This document shows positions 7,089-14,344 of a stretch of 19,649 nt of DNA, one piece after another (position 1 is the stretch's first letter; each line of letters begins with the position of its first letter). This DNA is from Actinomycetota bacterium. Its GTDB lineage: Bacteria > Actinomycetota > Acidimicrobiia > Acidimicrobiales > Ilumatobacteraceae. A model generated the notes under the pieces. It saw nothing but the letters and a program-made list of their open reading frames with translations. It was not told the origin of the DNA and searched no databases. The position numbers and the translations under genes are program-made. The stretch is taken from contig SYEA01000097.1 of assembly GCA_005800965.1 (NCBI GenBank), positions 1 through 19,649 on the forward strand, read 5' to 3'.

Positions 7089-7975
7089 CGTCGCCAGCGT
7101 TCTGCGCGACGCATTAGTAACTGGAACCCCGTCACCAAGACTCCGGTAATGATCACCATCCAAGCGGCCAAGGCATAACCAAGATTCGTCTTGCCGGTGA
7201 TGGTGTCGCCCTGCAGGAAGAATCTGATTTGCACCGGTACGAGCCGCGAGCCACCCGACGACAGCGCAAACGCCGTGGCATAGGCGGCGAATGCATTTGC
7301 CACGAGCAAAAGAAACCCGCCGAGCAGCGCTGGTGTGAGGATCGGTAGCGCTACCAGCCGCCAATACTGCGCCGATGACGCCCCCAGACTCTGCGCGGCT
7401 TCTGCCCACGTGCGGCGTAGACCATCCAGTGCTGGCACCAGCACCAAGGTCATGAGTGGTATCTGAAAATACAGGTACACGAGCACGATGCCCCAAAAGT
7501 CAGAGATTCGAAAACCCCAACCAACGATGTCAATGTTGATTTCTCGCAATAAACGTGTGGCCAAGCCCTGCATACCGAAGGCCGCTAAGAAGGCAAAAGC
7601 CAGCGGAATTCCGCCCATATTTGCGGCCACCGCCGAATACCCCACCACCGTGTTGCGCAATCCACGAACGGTGTCGAGTCGCACCACGGCGACAGCCACC
7701 AAAGCACCGATTACTGCACCAATCGAGGCACTAATAAACGACAACTGCAAACTAAAAACGAAGCTCCCGCGAAATTGTCCGATGACTGCTTCGATCATCG
7801 GGCTGCGCTCGGCGGTGCCTGTGGCGAACGCCGACCGAAAGACATACAGCCCTGGGCAACCCAAAAAGATTGTAAGAAACGCAACGTATGGCAAAAACAC
7901 CAAATGGCGGGCTCGTCTTTTGGACGAGCCCGCCATCCTGGGGGCGATTACAGATTGCGTATTTGTTGCAATCAA
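7085..7975 (-). CDS. ABC importer permease, first subunit (PotB/PhnU type)
   Basis: A permease of about 296 residues with six or so membrane helices and a clear EAA loop (EAAQSLGASSAQYWRLVALP, 192-211). Two starts are possible. TTG at 7975 is immediately adjacent to the binding-protein stop (TAA then TTG), giving a short non-conserved N-terminus. ATG at 7936 gives MAGSSKRRARH and then the first helix. The ATG lies inside the perfect 14-base stem of the hairpin at 7904-7936, so it would be occluded in the RNA. Neither start has a good ribosome-binding site; reinitiation from the upstream stop at TTG is plausible. It overlaps the next permease gene by 4 bases. Confidence 0.88.
   Translation of the reverse strand: MIATNTQSVIAPRMAGSSKRRARHLVFLPYVAFLTIFLGCPGLYVFRSAFATGTAERSPMIEAVIGQFRGSFVFSLQLSFISASIGAVIGALVAVAVVRLDTVRGLRNTVVGYSAVAANMGGIPLAFAFLAAFGMQGLATRLLREINIDIVGWGFRISDFWGIVLVYLYFQIPLMTLVLVPALDGLRRTWAEAAQSLGASSAQYWRLVALPILTPALLGGFLLLVANAFAAYATAFALSSGGSRLVPVQIRFFLQGDTITGKTNLGYALAAWMVIITGVLVTGFQLLMRRAERWRR
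7904..7936 (-). terminator. Terminator-like hairpin at binding protein/permease boundary
   Basis: A perfect 14-base inverted repeat (ATGGCGGGCTCGTC paired with its complement) around a 5-base loop. On the minus (transcribed) strand the stem is followed by TTTGGTGTTTTTG, a mostly-T run. This has the form of an intrinsic terminator, but it sits within the first codons of the permease gene, 40 bases after the binding-protein stop. That would reduce transcription of the permeases and ATPase relative to the binding protein, a common need in ABC importers, and it could protect the 3' end of the binding-protein mRNA. Confidence 0.6.
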
Positions 7976-9172
7976 TTATTTATCCGCTACCAAAGGACCC
8001 CAACTGGCTGCCAAGGCTTCTTTCATCTTGGTGATCTGGTCTTGGGTGGGGAACTTGATCTGCGCAATGAGTTCTGGTGCTGGCAGATTTGCCTTGGCTT
8101 CCTCAGAAATCTTGCCAGATGCCACGAGTGCTTCGAAGCGGGCCGGAATTGCGCCGCCTTCGAGGTATCCGAGTGCACCTTCGTCAGAGATGAGGTGGTT
8201 GATCCACAACTTCGCTGAGTTGTTGTTCGGGGCACCCTTCACGACGCCTTGTGCGTAGTAGCCACCGTGAACACCGTCGGTTGGTACGCGGATTGCCAAG
8301 GTGATGCCGTTTTCAGCAAGTGTTGGCGCGAGGCCTGGGTAGTTGTAGGTCCAGTCGAGCCAAATTGGTGTTTCACCAGCGATAACTCCGGCTGGTGTCA
8401 CATCGGTGCCGGCCAAGTTGCCCGAGGCCTTCAGGTTTGCGAAGTACGTGATACCTGGCATGATGTCGTCGAACGAGCCACCATTGGCTAGCGCGGCGGC
8501 AACGACTGCGTTGAATGCGGCACCCGATTGTCTTGGGTCACCGTTCAGCGAAACCAGTCCCTTGTACTCCGGCTTGGCCAAGTCAGCAAAGCTGGTTGGT
8601 GCAACATCCACGACCGTGGTGTTGGTACCGATGGCCATGATGCCGTAGTACGCAGCAACCCACTTGCCGTCTGGATCTTTGAGCACCGCGGGGATTTCGT
8701 CCCAATTGCAAGGCTCGTACGGCTCCCAATAGCCCTTGGTGTCAACTTCTTGGGCGATCGCAGGCGAAACGTCGAGCGCGTCAGGTTGCGTTGGTTGCCC
8801 AGCAAGTGTCTCCACGGCAACGAGCTCGTCAGCCGACGAAGCATCGGGGTTGGCGACCGGGTTGGCGATGTCTGGATACTTCACGCGAAATGCCTCAAGG
8901 ATGCCCTTGTAGTTGGCCCAGCTATCGGGCAAGGCAATCAGGTTGACCTGGCCTTCGGCGTTGGCAGCATCGACGAGCGCCGTATTGAGGCAGGCATCTT
9001 CGACCACTACTGCGGCAGTGTCTTCTGTTACTTCTTCGCTGGCTTCGTCTTCTGCGTCGCTACCACAGGCACTGAGTGCCATGGCGCCGACGATCGCCAG
9101 TGCGGCAAAGCCACGCAGGCGAGTTCCGAAACGGGTGGATGTGGCTGTATTGCTGTTGTGTTGTTTTCTCAT
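7976..9172 (-). CDS. ABC importer substrate-binding lipoprotein (iron/polyamine/AEP class)
   Basis: An exported binding protein of 398 residues. The N-terminus is a lipoprotein signal peptide: positively charged residues to about 20, hydrophobic core AALAIVGAMA, lipobox LSAC with lipidated Cys36, then an acidic linker (39-59). The mature part has the type-2 periplasmic-binding fold pattern of the Fe3+/spermidine/2-aminoethylphosphonate group, including NGDPRQSGAAFNAVVAAAL and IWLDWTYNYPG. The longer open frame up to 9343 is rejected because the signal peptide fixes the start at ATG 9172. It heads the operon with two permeases and an ATPase. Its position facing the phn operon suggests a phosphonate ligand such as 2-aminoethylphosphonate; polyamine or iron cannot be excluded. 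Confidence 0.9.
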   Translation of the reverse strand: MRKQHNSNTATSTRFGTRLRGFAALAIVGAMALSACGSDAEDEASEEVTEDTAAVVVEDACLNTALVDAANAEGQVNLIALPDSWANYKGILEAFRVKYPDIANPVANPDASSADELVAVETLAGQPTQPDALDVSPAIAQEVDTKGYWEPYEPCNWDEIPAVLKDPDGKWVAAYYGIMAIGTNTTVVDVAPTSFADLAKPEYKGLVSLNGDPRQSGAAFNAVVAAALANGGSFDDIMPGITYFANLKASGNLAGTDVTPAGVIAGETPIWLDWTYNYPGLAPTLAENGITLAIRVPTDGVHGGYYAQGVVKGAPNNNSAKLWINHLISDEGALGYLEGGAIPARFEALVASGKISEEAKANLPAPELIAQIKFPTQDQITKMKEALAASWGPLVADK

Positions 9173-9179
9173 GACGAAG

Positions 9180-9185
9180 AAAATA
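9180..9185 (-). promoter_or_regulatory. Candidate -10 element (TATTTT) for the binding-protein operon
   Basis: On the minus strand TATTTT (TANNNT class) ends 7 bases before the ATG at 9172, the same spacing as before arsI. This suggests a leaderless or nearly leaderless transcript; no Shine-Dalgarno is visible. A convincing -35 was not found. Confidence 0.35.
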
Positions 9186-9252
9186 TGTGAGCCAGATGAA
9201 TGAGACATGACGTATGACCACTGAGTCGGTAAAGAGTGTCCAAAATCTTTGT

Positions 9253-9278
9253 GCCGAAGAATGAAGAAGTTCACCGGC
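9253..9278 (-). promoter_or_regulatory. Shared 26-base upstream motif, copy A
   Basis: On the minus strand: GCCGGTGAACTT, three variable bases, CAT, one variable base, CTTCGGC. The same motif occurs at 11852-11877; 22 of 26 bases agree without gaps. It has nested partial symmetry (GCCG...CGGC outside, TGAA...TTCA inside), like an operator. This copy is about 80 bases upstream of the binding-protein start and about 67 bases upstream of the divergent UDP-glucose dehydrogenase gene, so it could serve either. Confidence 0.5.
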
Positions 9279-9335
9279 ATGTCACCTTCGGTTGACGACA
9301 TGTTTTCCGAACTAGGCGCTGCACGCGTCACGCTT

Positions 9336-9340
9336 AAAGG
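9336..9340 (+). promoter_or_regulatory. Ribosome-binding site AAAGG deciding the ugd start
   Basis: AAAGG lies 5 bases before the ATG at 9346 but only 2 before the ATG at 9343. The tandem ATGATG is therefore best read as starting at the second ATG. Confidence 0.55.
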
Positions 9341-9345
9341 CAATG

Positions 9346-10698
9346 ATGCGCCTACCCGACGATCGACTCCGCCGGCCCGAACGCCTCGCAGTCATCGGTG
9401 CCGGCTACATCGGCTTGCCCACGGCGGCGGGGTTCGCTGACCTCGGGTATGAAGTCGTGTGTGCCGACACCAACCCCACCAAGCTGGCGCGGTTGCTAGC
9501 CGGCCAGGTCGACCTCCACGAACCCGACCTGCAGGATCTCGTGCAACACGGTTTGCGTACCCGCCGACTTTCTTTTTGTAGCAGCCCTGCAGCGGCCGCA
9601 CGCGAGGCATCGATCGTGTTCATCTGTGTGCCGACACCTCAGGCAGACGACGGGTCAGCCGACCTTTCTTATGTCGAACAGGTCGTTGCCGAAATCTGCC
9701 CGCTCGTGCGGCCTGGCACCATCATCGTTACCCGTTCGACCGTGCCGGTGGGTACAGCCGAGCGCCTGAACGCCATCATCGGCCGACGTGATGTCCACGT
9801 GGCGTCGAACCCCGAGTTTCTGCGTGAAGGAAGTGCGGTGCGCGACTTTTTCCATCCTGATCGCATTCTGATCGGCGCCAGTGAGTTGATCGTTCGGCGC
9901 CGTCTGGGTGAGTTGTACGACGTGTTCGGCGTGCCGGTGATCGTGACCGACATCCCCACGGCCGAACTCACCAAACATGCCGCCAACGCATTTTTGGCCA
10001 CACGACTGAGTTTCGTCAACGCCATGGCCAATATCTGCGAGGCGGCCGGCGCCGATGTGCACGAAATGATGAAGGTGGTCGGCCTCGACCCACGCATCGG
10101 CCCAAAGTTCCTCGCGGCCGGCCCGGGTTGGGGTGGGTCGTGTTTGCCGAAAGACACTCGCGCACTTGCCTATGTGGCCCGCCAACTGGGCGAGCCGTTC
10201 GAGCAACTCGAGAGCACGGTACGCAGCAACGAAGAACAGTTCGACCGCGTGGTGCGGCGGCTTGCCGAGCACTTGGAGGGGTCAGTGCAGGGTCGCCGAG
10301 TTGCCGTGTGGGGGTTGGCATTCAAGGCCGGCACCAACGACCTGCGCGATTCACCAAGCCTGGCGGTGTGCCAACGATTGGTCGCAGCAGGTGCTGACGT
10401 GTGCGCCTTTGACCCGGCAGTCAACCAGACTGCCGTTGCTGATTTGGGCTTTACCTACGCCGAAACTTCGATCGGTGCATGCTTCGGTGCCGAGGCACTG
10501 GTGGTGCTCACCGAATGGCCCGAGTTCGCAGAGACCGATCCATCACTGGTTGCTGCCGCCATGAGCGGCGACGTCGTGTTCGACACGCGCAACGTGCTCG
10601 ACATCAACGAATGGACTTCGGCTGGCCTGCGACTCGTGACGGTTGGTCGCAGCTCGCCCGACCCGATGAACAACAGCGCCAAGGCCAACGCGGCGTAA
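9346..10698 (+). CDS. ugd: UDP-glucose/UDP-hexose 6-dehydrogenase
   Basis: An NAD+-dependent nucleotide-sugar dehydrogenase that oxidises C6 of UDP-glucose (or a related UDP-sugar) in two steps to the uronic acid. The 450-residue protein has a Rossmann motif GAGYIGLP (18-25), TRSTVPVGT (129-137), NPEFLREGSAVRDFFHPDRI (155-174), the active-site lysine region ELTKHAANAF (Lys210, Asn214) and the catalytic loop GPGWGGSCLPKD (Cys266, Asp270), followed by the C-terminal UDP-binding domain. FLREG and the single GGSC loop favour UDP-glucose over UDP-ManNAc substrates, but I cannot exclude the latter. Its last 244 bases overlap the antisense MFS gene. Confidence 0.9.
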   Translation: MRLPDDRLRRPERLAVIGAGYIGLPTAAGFADLGYEVVCADTNPTKLARLLAGQVDLHEPDLQDLVQHGLRTRRLSFCSSPAAAAREASIVFICVPTPQADDGSADLSYVEQVVAEICPLVRPGTIIVTRSTVPVGTAERLNAIIGRRDVHVASNPEFLREGSAVRDFFHPDRILIGASELIVRRRLGELYDVFGVPVIVTDIPTAELTKHAANAFLATRLSFVNAMANICEAAGADVHEMMKVVGLDPRIGPKFLAAGPGWGGSCLPKDTRALAYVARQLGEPFEQLESTVRSNEEQFDRVVRRLAEHLEGSVQGRRVAVWGLAFKAGTNDLRDSPSLAVCQRLVAAGADVCAFDPAVNQTAVADLGFTYAETSIGACFGAEALVVLTEWPEFAETDPSLVAAAMSGDVVFDTRNVLDINEWTSAGLRLVTVGRSSPDPMNNSAKANAA

Positions 10699-11834
10699 CC
10701 CACGCAACACGCGCCGAGCACGGCGCCATAACCCGTGTCGATACCTACGGTAAGTGCCGCCGCTGCACCAATGACGAACGACAAGTTGTACACGACGTCG
10801 TACGCAGCAAACACCCGCCCGAGTGACGCTGAGTCAACGCTCGACTGCACGGCCGCATCGTTGCACACCCGCACGTTTTGAAACGCAAAAGAAGCAACCA
10901 CGATTGCCGCCATCGCCGTGACGAAAGAGTCGACCAACAAAATTCCGCTTACTGCCAACCCCGATGCGACCGCGGCCAGTACCGATACCGACTTGCGCGG
11001 AACCCGCTCGATCACCCACTCGGCGGTCAAAGTGCCGAGGAAACTGCCGGCACCAGCAACACCAAAGACTGCCGCATAGCCCGAAGCTTCGATGGCGAAT
11101 CGCGCATCAATGACCAATGCGACACAGGCATACGACATGCCGAGCAGCAACTTGCCGCCACCACTTGACGCAATTGCAAACCGAACCTTATGGTTGCGCA
11201 ACTGCATCGCAGCGGCCCGCCAATCACGATGCGACGCCACATCACGGCCGCCGCCGAGTGCGACACGCACCCGTCGATACAGGTACGACGAAGCCACGTG
11301 AAGCACGACTGCCACCACGAACACTGCACGCACGTCGAGTCGCTCTATGCCTGCTGCCACTGCCACGCCCACGAAGCCAGCCATCATGCTGAACAGCAAA
11401 CTCAGCGAATCTGCCGCAACCAGCTGGTGTGATTCCACCAGGCGCGGAATGGCCGTTGCTCGCACGGTGTAGAGCACCCGGGTAACCAACAAAAGCAAGC
11501 CGAAGGTGACATAGCCGACGACTTGGCGCTCGGTCACGGCTGCGACGATTGCGCCAAGGGTGAAAACGGCCCGCAACAACTGGCCCATCACCAACAGCTG
11601 CTGACGGGCAAACCGATCGGCAACGAAGCCTGCCAATGGCCCAACGAACAACAGTGGAAACGCAGCCAGGAGCAACCCCCGCAGGAATGCCAGCGTGGTG
11701 TCGCCAGGGTTCAGGTCAAACAGCAGCACTTGGGCCAGCCCCAGAGATGTCATGGCATCAGCCACCTGCGACGACATCTGGCCAGCCATGGCGGTTCGAA
11801 AGTCGCGTCGACGCAGAACGTCTCGACGACTCAC
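10455..11834 (-). CDS. MFS exporter (EntS/drug-efflux-like), C-terminal tail antisense to ugd
   Basis: A major-facilitator membrane protein with about 12 helices, resembling the EntS/macrolide-type exporters: RRRDFRTAMAGQMSSQVADA at the N-terminus and the loop GFVADRFARQQLLV after helix 2. Helix 12 (ALALALLFIGSG) ends near base 10695, but the frame runs on for about 75 residues of serine/threonine/alanine-rich tail that is purely the antisense of the ugd 3' end (10455-10698). The start is uncertain. GTG 11834 (459 residues) is chosen because the conserved 26-base motif lies just upstream and would otherwise be coding; in-frame ATGs at 11921, 11915 and 11906 give up to 29 extra residues. The substrate is unknown. 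Confidence 0.8.
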   Translation of the reverse strand: MSRRDVLRRRDFRTAMAGQMSSQVADAMTSLGLAQVLLFDLNPGDTTLAFLRGLLLAAFPLLFVGPLAGFVADRFARQQLLVMGQLLRAVFTLGAIVAAVTERQVVGYVTFGLLLLVTRVLYTVRATAIPRLVESHQLVAADSLSLLFSMMAGFVGVAVAAGIERLDVRAVFVVAVVLHVASSYLYRRVRVALGGGRDVASHRDWRAAAMQLRNHKVRFAIASSGGGKLLLGMSYACVALVIDARFAIEASGYAAVFGVAGAGSFLGTLTAEWVIERVPRKSVSVLAAVASGLAVSGILLVDSFVTAMAAIVVASFAFQNVRVCNDAAVQSSVDSASLGRVFAAYDVVYNLSFVIGAAAALTVGIDTGYGAVLGACCVGYAALALALLFIGSGELRPTVTSRRPAEVHSLMSSTLRVSNTTSPLMAAATSDGSVSANSGHSVSTTSASAPKHAPIEVSA

Positions 11835-11851
11835 GTGCTCTTTGGCTTGGC

Positions 11852-11877
11852 GCCGAAGTATGTGAAAGTTCACCGGC
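11852..11877 (-). promoter_or_regulatory. Shared 26-base upstream motif, copy B
   Basis: Second copy of the motif found at 9253-9278 (same strand, 22/26 identical), ending 17 bases upstream of the chosen GTG start of the MFS exporter. The inner symmetry here is GTGAA-CT-TTCAC. A partial match (GCCGGTGAA) lies on the same strand at about 11950-11958, roughly 75 bases further upstream in the MFS/mgtA divergent region. Confidence 0.5.
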
Positions 11878-12027
11878 GACGAAACCACTCCACGAGCGTG
11901 ACGCATTACTGGCATTGGCATTGCAGTTTGAGGTAAACAATCTCTGAATATTCACCGGCTGTGGAAGTTAACTTTGTTCTCACCTTCCGTTCAGTCGTTT
12001 TCCAAGTTCGTTCCTCACAGTTGAGTC

Positions 12028-13173
12028 ATGCGCATCGGCATCGTGACCGAGAGTTTCTTACCCAGCGTGAACGGGGTGACCAATTCGGTCGTGCGCCTGC
12101 TGGAACATCTCGAGTCAACCGCCCACGATGCCGTGGTTGTCGCCCCGGGCGACGGCCCCGACCACTTCGGGCGGTTTCCTGTGGTGCGCACCCGCAGTGT
12201 GTCGGTGCCGCGCTACCGCCACTTTGAATTGGGCCTGCCCAGCCCGCGTCTGCGCGAAACACTCACCGACTTTGCGCCAGATGTCGTGCACCTGGCATCC
12301 CCGTTCGGGCTCGGCGCATATGCCGGGCGTGTGTGTCGTCAACTGGGTGTTCCCACTGTGGCGGTGTACCAGACCGACGTGCCGGGCTTTCTTTCTAACT
12401 ACGGCCTGTCGCCTACCGAAGGTTTGGTCTGGAAGTGGGTGGGTGGCATTCATAACAAAGCCACACTCACGCTCGCGCCGTCGTCAGCGGCCAAGAACGA
12501 CCTTGAGATGCATGGCGTTGATCGCGTGAGTTTGTGGCGACGCGGCGTTGACGGACAACTGTTTAGCCCAACACGGCGCAGCGAGGAACTGCGCCAGAAG
12601 TGGAACACCCGCGAACGCATCGTCGTTGGCTATGTGGGTCGACTCGCGCATGAAAAGCGTGTCGAAGATTTGGCGGTGTTGGCCGACGACCCACGCATCC
12701 AACTGGTCATCGTCGGTGACGGCCCGCAACACGAAAAACTGCAACGACTGATTCCTGATGCGGTCTTTCCCGGGGTTCTGTCTGGTGCCGAACTTGCCGC
12801 CCACTTTGCAAGTTTCGATGTTTTCGTGCACACGGGTGTGCACGAAACATTCTGCCAAACCATTCAAGAAGCGCTCGCTTCGGGTGTGCCCGTTGTTGCG
12901 CCAGCCCAGGGCGGCCCGCTCGACTTGGTCACACCCCACGTCAACGGCCTGCTGTATCAACCTGGTGAAACTGCAGCCCTGCGACAGTGTGTCGATGCAC
13001 TCATCGACACCGACGTGCGCCATGCAATGTCTGTTCACGCTCGCCCGTCGGTCGAGCGTCGCACTTGGGCATCGGTCAATGAACAACTGCTCGGGCACTT
13101 AGGTCGCGCTTGCGGCAAAACCGAGCCCGCAGTCGCGCCACAGCACGACTTTGCAACCTCGGACGCGGCGTAA
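12028..13173 (+). CDS. mgtA: GT4 glycosyltransferase, MgtA-like alpha-mannosyltransferase
   Basis: A retaining GT-B glycosyltransferase of family GT4, 381 residues, strongly resembling mycobacterial/corynebacterial MgtA (Rv0557): IVTESFLPSVNGVTNSVV at the N-terminus, PDVVHLASPFGLG, PTVAVYQTDVPGF, APSSAAKNDL, RRGVDGQLFSP, GYVGRLAHEKRVEDL, and the donor-site E-x7-E motif HETFCQTIQEALASG (Glu273, Glu281). In Corynebacterium MgtA adds mannose from GDP-mannose to glucuronosyl-diacylglycerol. SqdX/SQD2-type sulfoquinovosyl or glucosyl transferases share this motif set, so the sugar is less certain than the fold. The protein is membrane-associated at the cytoplasmic face by family knowledge. It is the first gene of a three-gene operon. 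Confidence 0.85.
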   Translation: MRIGIVTESFLPSVNGVTNSVVRLLEHLESTAHDAVVVAPGDGPDHFGRFPVVRTRSVSVPRYRHFELGLPSPRLRETLTDFAPDVVHLASPFGLGAYAGRVCRQLGVPTVAVYQTDVPGFLSNYGLSPTEGLVWKWVGGIHNKATLTLAPSSAAKNDLEMHGVDRVSLWRRGVDGQLFSPTRRSEELRQKWNTRERIVVGYVGRLAHEKRVEDLAVLADDPRIQLVIVGDGPQHEKLQRLIPDAVFPGVLSGAELAAHFASFDVFVHTGVHETFCQTIQEALASGVPVVAPAQGGPLDLVTPHVNGLLYQPGETAALRQCVDALIDTDVRHAMSVHARPSVERRTWASVNEQLLGHLGRACGKTEPAVAPQHDFATSDAA

Positions 13174-13181
13174 CGGCAACC

Positions 13182-14342
13182 ATGCGCATCGCCCATGTCG
13201 CCAACTTCTATGGGCCACGTAGCGGCGGTTTGCGCACCACGATGCATCGACTCGGCCACGGCTACCTGGCGGCTGGTCACGAAGTTCTGCACATCGTTCC
13301 TGGTCGCGACTACGAACGCGAATGGACCGAATCGGGTTTGCGCATCACCATCCCGGGTCGGGTGCTGGCCGGCACGGGTGGCTACCGCGTGATCGTGAAT
13401 GTGTCGCGAGTGCGACGCATCCTCGCCGAGTTTCGCCCCGACGCACTCGAGGTGTCGGATCGCTTCACGCTCACTTCGCTGGGTGATTGGGCGCGTGAAA
13501 ACTCGGTGCGCAGCGCAGTGTTCAGCCACGAGACCCTCACCGGTCTGAGCGAAACATTCGTGCGTGCACCACTGATCACCTCGCCACCCGTTGACTGGTG
13601 GAATGCCCGCCTGGCCCGCCGCTTTGACCACGTGGTTGCCACCACCGCGTTCGCTGCTCGCGAGTTCGAGCGCATCGGTGCAGGCAACATCACTCGCATT
13701 CCGCTTGGGGTCGACCTAGCTGAATTTCATCCGGCAAAGTTCGACCAAACATTGCGCACGAATCTGCTCGGCGACAACGACATCTTGCTGGTGCACTGTG
13801 GTCGCCTGTCGCCAGAAAAGCGCGCCGAGCGCAGCATTGAAACCGCCATTGAGCTCGCTCGCCGTGGTCGCCGAGTGCGGCTCATCATCGCTGGTGACGG
13901 CCCCAGTCGCGATTCGCTCGAGCGTCTCGCCGCAGGACATGCAATTGAGTTTCTCGGGTTCGTCACCGAGCGTGACGTTTTGGCCCGACTGCTTGCCTCT
14001 GCCGACGTGGTGCTCGCACCTGGGCCACTTGAAACGTTCTGTCTTGCCGCACTCGAGGCCCTGGCATCTGGAACCCCCGTCGTTGCCAGTGCCAGCAGTG
14101 CAGTTCGTGAAGTGCTCGGCACCGACGACACCGACGACACCGACGCACAGGCTGGTGCAGTAGCGGCAGACAACGCAACGGCTTTTGCCGACGCCGTCGA
14201 CGGTGTGTTGTCGACTTCGCCCGCCGCACGACGATTTGCAGCACGCCGCAGGGCCGAGCAGTTCCCGTGGTCGCTCACGATTGACCGCATGCTCGCCTTG
14301 CACGGCGAATCACCGCGCGAACCCAAGCAACAGGCCGCATAA
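13182..14342 (+). CDS. GT4-family glycosyltransferase (substrate unknown)
   Basis: A second GT-B/GT4 enzyme, 386 residues. It shows a glycine-rich N-terminal acceptor loop (FYGPRSGGLRTTMHRLG), the interdomain VDLAEF region, CGRLSPEKRAERSIE (206-220), AGDGPSRDSLERLA and the E-x7-E motif PLETFCLAALEALASG (Glu284, Glu292). The ATG at 13182 is 8 bases after the mgtA stop; the frame is open further upstream but family similarity begins here. It probably acts in the same glycolipid pathway as MgtA, possibly adding the first or a later sugar; the sequence does not say which. A short acidic Asp-Asp-Thr repeat (about 315-321) interrupts the C-terminal domain. Confidence 0.85.
   Translation: MRIAHVANFYGPRSGGLRTTMHRLGHGYLAAGHEVLHIVPGRDYEREWTESGLRITIPGRVLAGTGGYRVIVNVSRVRRILAEFRPDALEVSDRFTLTSLGDWARENSVRSAVFSHETLTGLSETFVRAPLITSPPVDWWNARLARRFDHVVATTAFAAREFERIGAGNITRIPLGVDLAEFHPAKFDQTLRTNLLGDNDILLVHCGRLSPEKRAERSIETAIELARRGRRVRLIIAGDGPSRDSLERLAAGHAIEFLGFVTERDVLARLLASADVVLAPGPLETFCLAALEALASGTPVVASASSAVREVLGTDDTDDTDAQAGAVAADNATAFADAVDGVLSTSPAARRFAARRRAEQFPWSLTIDRMLALHGESPREPKQQAA
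14121..14147 (+). repeat. Three tandem 9-base units in the GT4 gene
   Basis: ACCGACGAC occurs twice in tandem and then once more with its last two bases changed (ACCGACGCA). In frame it encodes repeated Thr-Asp-Asp, forming an acidic surface loop. Such a tract could vary in copy number between strains without shifting the frame. Confidence 0.8.
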
Positions 14343-14344
14343 CG

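Noticed and set aside
9173..9343. Extension of the binding protein upstream of its signal peptide, with a peptide (PVNFFILR) resembling one upstream of the MFS exporter (PVNFHILR)
   Set aside because: The signal peptide and lipobox fix the start at 9172. The peptide likeness is explained by the conserved 26-base DNA motif, which I list as a regulatory element instead.
11922..12027. Promoter for mgtA (TTGAGG near 11927 with a downstream AT-rich stretch)
   Set aside because: Spacing and -10 match are poor on both strands, so I do not list it as a feature.
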